DNA of 64,000 bases. It comes from Arthrobacter humicola. GTDB taxonomy: Bacteria > Actinomycetota > Actinomycetes > Actinomycetales > Micrococcaceae. The stretch spans positions 22,004 through 86,003 of the forward strand of contig NZ_JAFKON010000014.1 of assembly GCF_022803015.1 (NCBI RefSeq), written 5' to 3'. The position numbers were made by a program, and so were the translations under genes. Under the pieces are notes generated by a model, which was given only the letters and a program-made list of their open reading frames with translations, was not told the origin of the DNA and made no database searches. Shown piece after piece: positions 8,590 to 16,636 of this stretch (position 1 is its first letter; every line of letters starts with the position of its first letter).

Positions 8590-8609
8590 GGTCTTATCCT
8601 AGCTAATCC

Positions 8610-9275
8610 TCAGCGGTCGTTTTCCGCGCTGTCCAGGCCCAGCCGGTGCCAACCGCGCACCGCCAGCGGAACGTACCAGTGGCGCCGCCAGGCCGTGACC
8701 CGGAAGGCGAAGACAAGCCCGGCGACGGCGCAGGCGCTCACCGCGGTGAAGGTCCCCGTGAGGGACAGGATCACGGTCAACGCCGACCCGGCGAACGCCG
8801 GCAGAGCGTACAGATCCTTGGGGTCGAAGAGCTGTGGGACCTCGTTGGCGGTGATATCCCGCAGCAGGCCGCCACCCACCGCCGTCGTGACACCCAGCAG
8901 GACGGCGGCCACAGGATTCATCCCGGCGGCCAGCGCCTTCAGTGTGCCGGTGATGCAGAACAGGGCCAGCCCGCCGGCGTCGAACAGCATCAGCAGCGAC
9001 GTGAAGCGCTGGACGCTGGAGAACAGGAAATACACCAGCACCGTGGCAAACAGGGGCGGTGCCAGATATGCCGGGTTGGTGAACGCGGCGGGCGGCCCCG
9101 CGTTGATGATGATGTCGCGGATGACGCCGCCGCCCAGGCTCACCACCGAGGCCAGGAGCAGCGAGCCGATGATGTCGAACTGCTTCCGCGCAGCGAGCAG
9201 CGAGCCGGAGACCGCAAAGAAGAACACGCCGGCGAGGTCAAGCCAGACCAGGACAAGGCTGAAGGAGAAGGTCAT
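8610..9275 (-). CDS. Trimeric intracellular cation channel (TRIC/UPF0126) family protein
   Basis: 221-aa membrane protein made of two homologous halves of three helices, as in prokaryotic TRIC channels (UPF0126, YadS-like). The repeat signature appears twice: LLLASVVSLGGGVIRDI (about 38-54) and LLGVTTAVGGGLLRDI (about 123-138). Seven hydrophobic segments are visible. Bacterial TRICs conduct monovalent cations; physiological role here is unknown. ATG at 9275 is preceded by AGGAGA-like bases. It is transcribed toward the SUKH-like gene 20 nt away. Confidence 0.88.
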   Translation of the reverse strand: MTFSFSLVLVWLDLAGVFFFAVSGSLLAARKQFDIIGSLLLASVVSLGGGVIRDIIINAGPPAAFTNPAYLAPPLFATVLVYFLFSSVQRFTSLLMLFDAGGLALFCITGTLKALAAGMNPVAAVLLGVTTAVGGGLLRDITANEVPQLFDPKDLYALPAFAGSALTVILSLTGTFTAVSACAVAGLVFAFRVTAWRRHWYVPLAVRGWHRLGLDSAENDR

Positions 9276-9335
9276 GAAGCGTCCCGGTCGGTTGCAAGGG
9301 GCGGATAGGGCGGCTCCAAGGTTACGCTAACGGCT

Positions 9336-10082
9336 ATGAATACCCCCATCCTGATCGCCTGCGCCCACGGCACGTCGAGCCCGCAAGGGGCCGCGGAGGT
9401 CAACGCGCTCCGGGACGGCATCGCCGGGCTCCGTCCCGGGCTGGACGTCCGCGAGGCCTACGTCGACGTGCAGGATCCGGACCTGCCGGCCGTCGTGGCG
9501 GGCCTCCCGGCGGGGGTAACCGCCGTCGTGGTTCCGCTGCTGCTAAGCGTCGGATACCACGTCAAGGTGGACATCGCCCGCGCCGTGAAGAGCCGGCCGG
9601 ACACTCTGGCCGCGGCGCCATTGGGGCCGGATCCGCGGCTCGCAGCGCTGCTCGATGCGCGGCTGCGCGAAGCCGGGGTAACGGACAACGACGCCGTGGT
9701 CCTCGCCGCCGCCGGGTCCTCCGATCCCAGCGCCGCACAGAATGTCGAGGAACTCACGGACCAGCTCCGTGCCCTGCGTTCCAACCGGATCGTGGCCGCC
9801 TACGGCGCCTCCGCCAAACCCTCGGTTCCCGACGCCGTCGCCATGCTCCGCGAGGAGGCCGCCGGCGGTGCCGGCGCGGGGGAGTCGGCCGGAGCGGTGG
9901 ACCTTGGCGGCCGCGTCGTCATCGCCTCGTATCTCCTGGCGCCCGGGTTCTTCCATGACCAGCTGGCCAAGGCCGGCGCGGACCTGGTGACGGCGCCGCT
10001 GCTGCCCTCCCCGGTCCTCGCCGAAATTGCCCTGGAACGCTACGACGCGGCGCTGGCCGGGGCCCGGCAGCCCCGGCCCTGA
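9336..10082 (+). CDS. Sirohydrochlorin chelatase (CbiX/SirB family)
   Basis: 248-aa class II chelatase expected to insert Fe2+ into sirohydrochlorin to give siroheme, the cofactor of the sulfite reductase encoded next. N-terminal ILIACAHGTSSPQGA carries the metal-binding His and the first family motif; VPLLLSVGYHVKVDI holds the second His; VVLAAAGSSD begins the second half. A Gly/Ala-rich insert is at about 175-188. It is upstream of and in the same direction as the sulfite reductase operon, but that operon has its own promoter. A cobalt chelatase role is less likely because no cobalamin genes are nearby. Confidence 0.88.
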   Translation: MNTPILIACAHGTSSPQGAAEVNALRDGIAGLRPGLDVREAYVDVQDPDLPAVVAGLPAGVTAVVVPLLLSVGYHVKVDIARAVKSRPDTLAAAPLGPDPRLAALLDARLREAGVTDNDAVVLAAAGSSDPSAAQNVEELTDQLRALRSNRIVAAYGASAKPSVPDAVAMLREEAAGGAGAGESAGAVDLGGRVVIASYLLAPGFFHDQLAKAGADLVTAPLLPSPVLAEIALERYDAALAGARQPRP

Positions 10083-10135
10083 CGGTCCGCGCAGATGCAC
10101 AGCTGCAGGGCGACTTCAAGGGTTTTCGGCGGTTC

Positions 10136-10213
10136 GTGACGAAATGTTGCCCTAGGTGACTCCCCGTTTCTGACCCTTTGTGACGGGATTACGGCCGCCC
10201 CTACAGTCGATGC
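10136..10213 (+). promoter_or_regulatory. Sulfur promoter A: four 10-bp-spaced repeats plus leaderless promoter
   Basis: GTGAC (10136), GTTGC (10146), GTGAC (10156) and GTTTC (10166) occur at an exact 10-bp period. Then come 7 nt, -35 TTGTGA (10178-10183), an 18-bp spacer, -10 TACAGT (10202-10207), 6 nt, and ATG at 10214, which coincides with the predicted transcription start. The same layout occurs at 15232 and 18831. The elements lie directly upstream of the -35, as expected for an activator. The arrangement is seen directly; the regulator is unknown. Confidence 0.85.
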
Positions 10214-11959
10214 ATGACTGATACAGCTCTAGCCGGAGCGTCCACGGACGAGGCTGCCGCCGGCCGCACCAAGCGCCCTCCCCGCCCGGCCGCAAAGCCG
10301 CACGGCCAGTGGAAAGTGGACGGCACCACGCCGCTGAACGCCAACGAGACCTGGAAACAGGAAGACAACGGCCTCAACGTCCGCGAGCGTATTGAGTCCG
10401 TCTACTCCAAGCACGGCTTCGACTCGATCGACGGCACCGACCTGCACGGCCGCTTCCGCTGGTGGGGGCTCTACACCCAGCGCAAACCCGGGATCGACGG
10501 CGGCAAGACCGCCACGCTTGAGCCGCACGAGCTCGAAGACAAATACTTCATGCTCCGCGTCAGGATCGACGGCGGTGCGCTCACCACCGGGCAGTTGCGC
10601 GTCATCGGCCAGATCTCCGTGGACTTCGCCCGCGACTCGGCCGACCTCACGGACCGCCAGAACATCCAACTGCACTGGATCCGGGTCGAAGACATGCCCG
10701 AAATCTGGCGCCGGCTCGAAGGCGTGGGACTGTCCACCACGGAAGCCTGCGGCGACGTGCCCCGCGTCATCCTCGGCTCCCCGGTGGCGGGCATCGCCAA
10801 GGACGAGATCATCGACCCCACGCCGCTGATCCAGGAACTCGCCGAGCGGTTCATCGGCGACCCGGAACTGGCCAACCTGCCGCGCAAATTCAAGACCGCC
10901 ATCACCGGCCACCCCAGCCAGGACGTGGTGCACGAGATCAACGACGTCGCCCTGGTGGGCCTGGTCCACCCCGAACTCGGCATCGGCTATGACCTCTGGG
11001 TGGGCGGCGCGCTCTCCACCAACCCCATGCTGGGCAAGCGCCTCGGCGCCTTCGTCCGGCCGGACCAGGCCGCCGACGTGTGGCTCGGCGTCACCAGCAT
11101 CTTCCGCGACTACGGCTACCGGCGCATGCGCACCAAGGCCCGCCTGAAGTTCCTGCTGGCCGACTGGGGGCCGGTGAAGTTCCGCCAGGTCCTCGAGGAC
11201 GAATACCTCGGCTACAAGCTCGCCGACGGCCCGGCCGCCCCGAAGCCCTCCACGCCCGGCGACCACATCGGCGTGCACGAACAAAAGGACGGCAAGTTCT
11301 TCATCGGCGCCACCCCGCTGGCCGGCCGCCTCTCCGGCAGCCAGCTGGTCAAGCTCGCGGACACCCTGGAGGCCCGCGGCTCGCAGCGCCTGCGCACCAC
11401 CCCGCACCAGAAGCTCGTGGTCCTCGACGTGCCCAAGGACGAGGTGGACCCGCTCGTGGCCGAACTCGACGCGCTGGGCCTGTCCGCCCGCCCGTCCGTG
11501 TTCCGGCGCGGCACCATCGCCTGCACCGGCATCGAGTTCTGCAAGCTCGCCATCGTGGAAACGAAGGTGACTGCGGCGACGGCGGTTGCCGAGCTGGAGC
11601 GCCGGCTGGCCGACCTCGCCGAGAGCAAGCAGCTGCCCCAGGCGCTGTCCCTGCACATCAACGGCTGCCCCAACTCCTGCGCCCGGATCCAGACGGCGGA
11701 CATCGGCCTCAAAGGCATGATGCTGCCAACGCCCGACGGCGACCCCACCCCGGGATTCCAAGTCCACCTCGGCGGCGGGCTCGCGTCCGACAGCCGCGAG
11801 GAGGCAGGCCTGGGCCGCACCGTCCGCGGCCTGAAGGTCACGGCCGAGGAGCTGCCCGACTACGTCGAACGCGTGGTCCGCAAGTTCGTCGCCGACCGCT
11901 CCGAGGGCCAAAGCTTCGCCGAGTGGGCCTTCGCCGCGGAGGAAGGTGATCTGCAGTGA
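10214..11959 (+). CDS. Ferredoxin-type sulfite reductase (nitrite/sulfite reductase family)
   Basis: Six-electron reduction of sulfite to sulfide using siroheme and a 4Fe-4S cluster. The 581-aa length and two tandem ferredoxin-like/siroheme half repeats are typical. Cluster ligands are in ACTGIEFCK (about 437-445) and NGCPNSCAR (about 483-491), giving the C-x5-C and C-x3-C pattern. The operon order with cysH, cysD and cysN supports sulfite rather than nitrite as substrate. No NADPH flavoprotein subunit is present, so reduced ferredoxin from an Fpr-type enzyme (20285-21760) is the likely donor. The ATG sits at the predicted transcription start, with no ribosome site. The stop overlaps the cysH start as GTGA. 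Confidence 0.93.
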   Translation: MTDTALAGASTDEAAAGRTKRPPRPAAKPHGQWKVDGTTPLNANETWKQEDNGLNVRERIESVYSKHGFDSIDGTDLHGRFRWWGLYTQRKPGIDGGKTATLEPHELEDKYFMLRVRIDGGALTTGQLRVIGQISVDFARDSADLTDRQNIQLHWIRVEDMPEIWRRLEGVGLSTTEACGDVPRVILGSPVAGIAKDEIIDPTPLIQELAERFIGDPELANLPRKFKTAITGHPSQDVVHEINDVALVGLVHPELGIGYDLWVGGALSTNPMLGKRLGAFVRPDQAADVWLGVTSIFRDYGYRRMRTKARLKFLLADWGPVKFRQVLEDEYLGYKLADGPAAPKPSTPGDHIGVHEQKDGKFFIGATPLAGRLSGSQLVKLADTLEARGSQRLRTTPHQKLVVLDVPKDEVDPLVAELDALGLSARPSVFRRGTIACTGIEFCKLAIVETKVTAATAVAELERRLADLAESKQLPQALSLHINGCPNSCARIQTADIGLKGMMLPTPDGDPTPGFQVHLGGGLASDSREEAGLGRTVRGLKVTAEELPDYVERVVRKFVADRSEGQSFAEWAFAAEEGDLQ

Positions 11960-12666
11960 CCGCAGCACTCCGCTCCCACGACGAGCTCAAGGCCCTCGCC
12001 GAGGCCGGCGCCGCCGAGCTCGGCTGGGACGCCCCGGCCCGCGACGTCATTGCCTGGGTGGCCCGCAATTTCGAACTGCCGACTGTCGCCGTCGCCTGCT
12101 CCATGGCGGACGCGGTCCTCCCGGCGCTGGTCGCGGACGAGCTCCCCGGCGTCGACGTCCTGTTCCTGGAGACCGGCTACCACTTCCCGGAGACGCACGC
12201 GACGCGCGACGAGGTCGCGGCCAACCTGCGCGTCAACGTCGTGGACGTGCTGCCGGAGAACACCGTGGAGCAGCAGGACCGGCTCCTGGGCAAGGACCTC
12301 TTCGCCCGCGACCCCGCGCAGTGCTGCGCCCTGCGCAAAGTGGCGCCGTTGCGCCGCACCCTGGCAGGCTACGAGCTCTGGTTCACCGGAGTCCGCCGCG
12401 ACGAGGCGCCCACCCGCACCAACACGCCGCTGATCGCCTGGGACGAGGCCAACGGTCTGGTCAAGGTCAACCCGGTGGCGGCCTGGACTTTCGACCAGCT
12501 GGTGCAGTATTCCGACGACAACCTTCTTCCCGTCAACCCGCTGCTTTCACAGGGCTACCCGTCCATTGGCTGCCAGCCCTGCACCCGCAAGGTGGCGCCC
12601 GGCGACGACCCCCGCGCCGGACGCTGGGCAGGAACCGACAAGACAGAATGCGGACTACACGTATGA
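11956..12666 (+). CDS. cysH: Adenylyl-sulfate (APS) reductase, CysH family
   Basis: Reduces activated sulfate to sulfite with thioredoxin. This 236-aa protein has the paired cysteines CCALRK (about 123-128) and GCQPC (about 206-210), the four ligands that mark the 4Fe-4S form, which uses APS directly. The catalytic C-terminal motif ECGLH is at 231-235. No APS kinase (cysC) is visible in the operon, consistent with direct APS use. GTG start overlaps the sulfite reductase stop, and its own stop overlaps the cysD start as ATGA, so translation is probably coupled through the operon. Confidence 0.94.
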   Translation: MTAALRSHDELKALAEAGAAELGWDAPARDVIAWVARNFELPTVAVACSMADAVLPALVADELPGVDVLFLETGYHFPETHATRDEVAANLRVNVVDVLPENTVEQQDRLLGKDLFARDPAQCCALRKVAPLRRTLAGYELWFTGVRRDEAPTRTNTPLIAWDEANGLVKVNPVAAWTFDQLVQYSDDNLLPVNPLLSQGYPSIGCQPCTRKVAPGDDPRAGRWAGTDKTECGLHV

Positions 12667-13718
12667 GCAATGTTGAGACTTTCGTGGCCGTCGACCCCGA
12701 TGCCGCCCCCGCCCCTTCGCGGGACGGCGATGCTGCAAGCAGCATCGCGTCCCGCTCCGACAGGCCCGATGCCACTCCCTGGGCGGCATCGGGGCCGACG
12801 GCGGAGGCCCGCCTGAGCTCCCCGGCTCGCCTGTCGTCGTTGGACACTTTGGAGTCCGAGGCCATTCACATCATCCGCGAGGTCGTCGCCGAGTTTGAGA
12901 AGCCTGCGCTGCTGTTCTCCGGCGGCAAGGATTCCGTGGTGATGCTGCACCTGGCCACGAAGGCCTTCTGGCCCGGCAAGGTGCCCTTCCCGGTGCTGCA
13001 CGTGGACACCGGCCACAACTTTCCCGAGGTCATCGACTTCCGCGACCGCACTGTGGAACGGCTGGGCCTGAAGCTCGTCGTCGGCTCCGTCCAGGAGTTC
13101 ATCGACTCTGGTGAGCTGGCCGAGCGTGCCGACGGGACCCGGAACCCGCTGCAGACCGTCCCGCTGCTGGATGCGATCCAGCGCAACAAGTTCGACGCCG
13201 TCTTCGGCGGCGGCCGCCGGGACGAGGACAAGGCCCGGGCCAAGGAGCGGATCCTGAGCCTGCGCGACGAGTTCGGCCAGTGGGACCCCCGCAACCAGCG
13301 GCCCGAGCTGTGGAACCTCTACAACGGCCGGCACACGGTGGGCCAGCACGTCCGCGCGTTCCCCATCAGCAACTGGACCGAACTGGACGTGTGGCGCTAC
13401 ATCGAGCGCGAGAACATCGAGCTGCCGGGCCTGTACTACGCCCACGACCGCGAGGTCTTCGCCCGCGACGGCATGTGGCGCGCCGTCGGCGAGGTCTCCC
13501 AGCCGCGCGAGCACGAGGAAGTCATCACCAAGACCGTCCGCTACCGGACTGTCGGCGACATGTCCTGCACCGGCGCCGTGGAATCGGCCGCCGCCACGGT
13601 GCGCGACGTCGTCATTGAGGTTGCCGCCTCGACCATCACCGAACGTGGCGCCACCCGGGCCGATGACCGCATCTCCGAGGCCGCCATGGAAGACCGCAAG
13701 AAGGACGGCTATTTCTAA
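12663..13718 (+). CDS. cysD: Sulfate adenylyltransferase subunit 2 (with expanded N-terminus)
   Basis: ATP sulfurylase catalytic subunit making APS from ATP and sulfate together with CysN. At 351 aa it is longer than the usual 300-315. The catalytic PP-loop LLFSGGKDSVVMLHL is at about 83-97, followed by VDTGHNFPE, GGGRRDEDKARAKER and the C-terminal MEDRKKDGYF. The excess is at residues about 12-55, a Pro/Ala/Ser/Asp-rich stretch encoded by two DNA palindromes (12719-12793). The core begins at LSSLDTLESEAIHIIREV. The start ATG overlaps the cysH stop, and the stop overlaps the cysN start as TAATG. An internal start after the palindromes cannot be excluded. Confidence 0.92.
   Translation: MSNVETFVAVDPDAAPAPSRDGDAASSIASRSDRPDATPWAASGPTAEARLSSPARLSSLDTLESEAIHIIREVVAEFEKPALLFSGGKDSVVMLHLATKAFWPGKVPFPVLHVDTGHNFPEVIDFRDRTVERLGLKLVVGSVQEFIDSGELAERADGTRNPLQTVPLLDAIQRNKFDAVFGGGRRDEDKARAKERILSLRDEFGQWDPRNQRPELWNLYNGRHTVGQHVRAFPISNWTELDVWRYIERENIELPGLYYAHDREVFARDGMWRAVGEVSQPREHEEVITKTVRYRTVGDMSCTGAVESAAATVRDVVIEVAASTITERGATRADDRISEAAMEDRKKDGYF
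12719..12793 (+). repeat. Two palindromes inserted in the cysD 5' coding region
   Basis: The first palindrome (12719-12755) pairs 17 bp with one bulged G and a 2-nt loop: GCGATGCTGC with GCAGCATCGC, and GCGGGAC with GTCCCGC. The second pairs CCCGATGCC (12765-12773) with GGCATCGGG (12785-12793). Together they account for the non-conserved N-terminal segment of CysD, and GATGC recurs in both, which suggests a REP-like unit. Confidence 0.8.
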
Positions 13719-15142
13719 TGAGCACGGAAACGTTTCTCCCGGGCCCGGACCTCGTTGCCGCGGCGCTGCCCACTACGCTGTTCCGCTTCGCCACCGCAGG
13801 CTCCGTCGACGACGGCAAGTCCACCCTGGTGGGCCGGCTCCTGCACGACTCGAAGGCGATCCTCGCCGACCAGCTCGACGCCGTCGCCCGCACCTCGGCG
13901 GACCGCGGGTTCGGCGGTGAAGGGGCCACCGGCACAAAAGCGATCGATCTCGCCCTGCTGACCGACGGCCTGCGCGCGGAGCGCGAGCAGGGCATCACAA
14001 TCGATGTCGCCTACCGCTACTTCGCCACGGACCGGCGCAGCTTCATCCTCGCGGACTGCCCCGGGCACGTGCAGTACACCAAGAACACGGTGACAGGCGC
14101 GTCCACCGCGGACGCCGTCGTCGTGCTCATCGACGCCCGCAAGGGTGTCCTCGAGCAGACCCGCCGGCACCTGTCCGTGCTGCAGCTGCTGCGCGTGGCA
14201 CACGTGATCGTCGCCGTGAACAAGATCGACCTCGTGGATTTCAGCGAGGACGTGTTCCGCGGGATCGAGGCGGACGTCCAGCAGGTCGGGCGCGAACTCG
14301 GGCTCGGTTCCGACGGCGTCGCCGATCTCCGCGTCATCCCCGTCTCGGCCCTCGACGGCGACAACGTGGTGGACCGCTCGGAACGGACCCCGTGGTACGA
14401 CGGCCCGGCGCTCCTGGAGGTCCTGGAGACGCTGCCGGCCGCCGACGAACTCGAAAGCCACCTCGAAAGCTTCCGTTTCCCGGTCCAGCTGGTGATCCGG
14501 CCGCAGGGCGCGCTGGCTCCGGACGCCATCGCCGGCGGCCTCGATCCCGAGGCCTACCGCGACTACCGTGCCTACGCCGGCCAGATCACCGAAGGCTCCG
14601 TGAAACTGGGGGACCAGGTCAGCATCCTGACCCCGGGCCAGGCCCCGCGCACCACCACCATCACCGGGATCGACTTCGCGGGCCGCGAGCTCGCCGAGGC
14701 GGCCGCCCCGCAGTCCGTGTCCCTGCGCCTGGCCGATGAGTTCGACGTCGCCCGCGGTGACACGATCGCGGCGGCGGGGACCGTGCGTGAAAGCAGTGCA
14801 GACCTCTACGCCGCCCTGTGCTGGCTCTCGCCCAAGCCGCTCCGGGAGGGCTCCAAGGTCCTGGTCAAGCACGGCACCCGCACGGTCCAGGCCCTGGTCC
14901 GGAACGTGACAGGCAGGCTCGACCTCGCCAGCTTCGGCCTGGAGCCGACCACCACCCTGGAGCTCAACGACATCGGGCACGCGCAGCTCCGGCTCGCCGC
15001 GCCGCTGCCGTTGGAGAACTACCTGCACCACCGCCGCACCGGGGCGTTCCTCGTGATCGACCCGCTCGACGGCAACACCCTCGCCGCAGGCCTGGTCAAC
15101 GACCACCCCGGCGACCACGAGGACGAGCGCTACTCGATCTAG
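13718..15142 (+). CDS. cysN: Sulfate adenylyltransferase subunit 1 (GTPase)
   Basis: Elongation-factor-like GTPase that couples GTP hydrolysis to APS synthesis by CysD. The 474-aa protein has the G1 motif AGSVDDGKST (about 27-36), G3 ILADCPGHVQYT (about 110-121) and G4 NKIDLV (about 167-172), then two beta-barrel domains. It has the normal length for CysN alone, so it lacks a fused APS kinase. It is the last gene of the sulfite reductase operon and is followed by a hairpin terminator at 15161. Confidence 0.95.
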   Translation: MSTETFLPGPDLVAAALPTTLFRFATAGSVDDGKSTLVGRLLHDSKAILADQLDAVARTSADRGFGGEGATGTKAIDLALLTDGLRAEREQGITIDVAYRYFATDRRSFILADCPGHVQYTKNTVTGASTADAVVVLIDARKGVLEQTRRHLSVLQLLRVAHVIVAVNKIDLVDFSEDVFRGIEADVQQVGRELGLGSDGVADLRVIPVSALDGDNVVDRSERTPWYDGPALLEVLETLPAADELESHLESFRFPVQLVIRPQGALAPDAIAGGLDPEAYRDYRAYAGQITEGSVKLGDQVSILTPGQAPRTTTITGIDFAGRELAEAAAPQSVSLRLADEFDVARGDTIAAAGTVRESSADLYAALCWLSPKPLREGSKVLVKHGTRTVQALVRNVTGRLDLASFGLEPTTTLELNDIGHAQLRLAAPLPLENYLHHRRTGAFLVIDPLDGNTLAAGLVNDHPGDHEDERYSI

Positions 15143-15160
15143 GCCACGTGCCACACGGGC

Positions 15161-15219
15161 GCAGCTTGTTCCCCGGTCGGTCGCCCTGGGCGGCGGTCCG
15201 GGAAACAAGCTGCCGTCTT
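15161..15219 (+). terminator. Intrinsic terminator of the sulfite reductase-cysHDN operon
   Basis: GCAGCTTGTTCCCCGG (15161-15176) pairs with CCGGGAAACAAGCTGC (15198-15213) over 16 bp with one mismatch, followed by CGTCTTTT. It separates cysN from promoter B. Confidence 0.82.
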
Positions 15220-15231
15220 TTGGGGCCGAAT

Positions 15232-15309
15232 GTGACGCTGCGTGAACCCGCGTGACCCCCGGTTTCCGGGCCGTTGAACCCCGAATATGACACTCCCTAT
15301 GGTGAATGA
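15232..15309 (+). promoter_or_regulatory. Sulfur promoter B: four 10-bp-spaced repeats plus promoter
   Basis: GTGAC (15232), GTGAA (15242), GTGAC (15252) and GTTTC (15262) follow the 10-bp period. After 7 nt come -35 TTGAAC (15274-15279), an 18-bp spacer and -10 TATGGT (15298-15303). Six nt later, at 15310, is an ATG at the predicted transcription start; it opens a 22-codon ORF rather than ssuA itself. Distances match promoters A and C exactly. Confidence 0.85.
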
Positions 15310-15378
15310 ATGAAGACACAGGAACGGTTCCCCGGCCTCCCCCGCAGGGACTTCCAGGGGCGATGTCGCCGGCGCTGA
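15310..15378 (+). CDS. Putative 22-codon leaderless leader ORF upstream of ssuA
   Basis: ATG at 15310 lies exactly where promoter B predicts the first transcribed base, and the frame stops with TGA at 15376-15378, 47 nt before ssuA. The peptide is Arg-rich, with a single Cys three residues before a terminal run of Arg. Leaderless short ORFs with Cys codons act as cysteine-responsive attenuators in mycobacteria, but those have Cys runs; one Cys is weak support. An overlapping ATG at 15306 opens the long frame that later becomes ssuA, so the true 5' coding arrangement is ambiguous. Confidence 0.4.
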   Translation: MKTQERFPGLPRRDFQGRCRRR

Positions 15379-15425
15379 CCATCCGCCCGGCCCTTCCGCA
15401 CACACCCCAGAACAGGACTTCACCC

Positions 15426-16592
15426 ATGTCACACACCCCCGAAAACCCCGGGCCCGGCACCACCCGGATCGTCGCCGGCGAGACCGGCAAACCCAAACGC
15501 AAGCGCACCCTGGAGATCGCCCTGGTCGCGGGCCTCGTGCTCCTGATCGGCGCCGGCGCTGCCGTTGCATCCTCGCTGTCCCGCAGCCCCGAAACCGCCC
15601 CCGCAGCGGCAACGGCGGACGCCGGCCCGGCCACGGAACTCAGGCTCGGCTACTTTGGCAACATCACCCACGCCCCGGCCCTGGTGGGTGTCAACAAGGG
15701 GTTCATCGCCAAGGACCTCGGGGCGACCAAGCTCAGCACGCAGGTGTTCAACGCCGGCCCGGCCGCGATCGAGGCCCTGAACGCCGGCGCCATCGACGCC
15801 ACCTACATCGGCCCCAACCCGGCCATCAACTCCTATGTCAAGAGCAACGGCCAGTCCATCAGCATCATCGCCGGCGCCGCGGCCGGCGGAGCGCAGCTGG
15901 TGGTCAAGCCCGGCATCAACTCGGCGGCCGACCTCAAGGGCAAGACGCTCGCGTCGCCGCAGCTCGGCGGCACCCAGGACGTGGCCCTCCGCGCCTGGCT
16001 CGGCAAGCAGGGGTTCAAGACCTCCACGGACGGCAGCGGCGACGTCTCGATCAACCCGACCGAGAACGCCCAGACCCTCAAGCTGTTCCAGGACGGCAAG
16101 CTCGACGGCGCCTGGCTGCCGGAGCCCTGGGCCTCCCGCCTGGTGCTCCAGGCCGGCGCAAAGGTCCTGGTCGACGAGAAGGACCTGTGGGAGAAGGGCG
16201 AGTTCGTCACCACCGTCCTGATCGTGAACAAGACGTTCGCGGCCGAGCACCCTGCCACGGTGCAGGCGCTGCTGAAGGGCCATGTCGAATCCGTGGACTG
16301 GCTCAACGCGGCGCCCGCCGCGGAGAAAGCCACCGTCCTCAACGACGGACTCAAGGCAGCCGCCGGCAAGGCGTTGCCGGCCGACGTCATCGACCGGTCC
16401 CTGAAGAACATCGTCTTCACCACCGACCCGCTCGCAGGGACGTACAGGAAACTGCTCCAGGACGGCGTCGACGCCGGCACCACCAAGCAGGCCGACATCA
16501 ACGGCATCTTCGACCTCACGGCGCTCAACAGCGTTCTGAGCGAGAGTGCGGCCGGCAAGAAGATCTCCGCCGAGGGGCTCGGCAAGGACTAG
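15426..16592 (+). CDS. ssuA: Sulfonate ABC transporter substrate-binding protein
   Basis: 388-aa extracytoplasmic binding protein for aliphatic sulfonates (NMT1/SsuA-like). A positively charged start (KPKRKR) and one hydrophobic segment at about 22-41 anchor or export it; there is no clear lipobox Cys. The binding fold is visible as LRLGYFGNITHAPALVG, NAGPAAIEALNAGAIDATYIGPNPAI and LPEPWASRLV. ATG at 15426 has an AGGA about 10 nt upstream; an in-frame start 120 nt earlier would give an implausible Pro-rich extension. First gene of ssuABC. No SsuD monooxygenase is adjacent, so the oxidising enzyme must lie elsewhere. Confidence 0.88.
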   Translation: MSHTPENPGPGTTRIVAGETGKPKRKRTLEIALVAGLVLLIGAGAAVASSLSRSPETAPAAATADAGPATELRLGYFGNITHAPALVGVNKGFIAKDLGATKLSTQVFNAGPAAIEALNAGAIDATYIGPNPAINSYVKSNGQSISIIAGAAAGGAQLVVKPGINSAADLKGKTLASPQLGGTQDVALRAWLGKQGFKTSTDGSGDVSINPTENAQTLKLFQDGKLDGAWLPEPWASRLVLQAGAKVLVDEKDLWEKGEFVTTVLIVNKTFAAEHPATVQALLKGHVESVDWLNAAPAAEKATVLNDGLKAAAGKALPADVIDRSLKNIVFTTDPLAGTYRKLLQDGVDAGTTKQADINGIFDLTALNSVLSESAAGKKISAEGLGKD

Positions 16593-16636
16593 CGCCCGGG
16601 CCCCCAGACATCCGCCACAACAGTAAGGACCAGACC

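Noticed and set aside
9271..9295. GTCAT, GTCCC and GTTGC at a 10-bp period upstream of the chelatase gene
   Set aside because: The fourth element is missing, no -35 or -10 follows at the distances seen in promoters A to C, and two of three elements depart from GTGAC/GTTKC.
10136..10170. Classical GlnR box for sulfur promoter A
   Set aside because: The GlnR consensus has GaAAC b-sites at an 11-bp period. Here the period is 10 and b-sites are GTTKC, so it is only architecturally similar.
10229..11968. A 579-codon open frame on the minus strand opposite sulfite reductase
   Set aside because: It mirrors the sulfite reductase codon by codon and has no ribosome site or family resemblance.
11946..12662. 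A long frame joined in front of cysD giving a 590-codon protein
   Set aside because: The first 239 codons are an alternative frame of cysH; the ATG at 12663 overlaps the cysH stop as expected for this operon.
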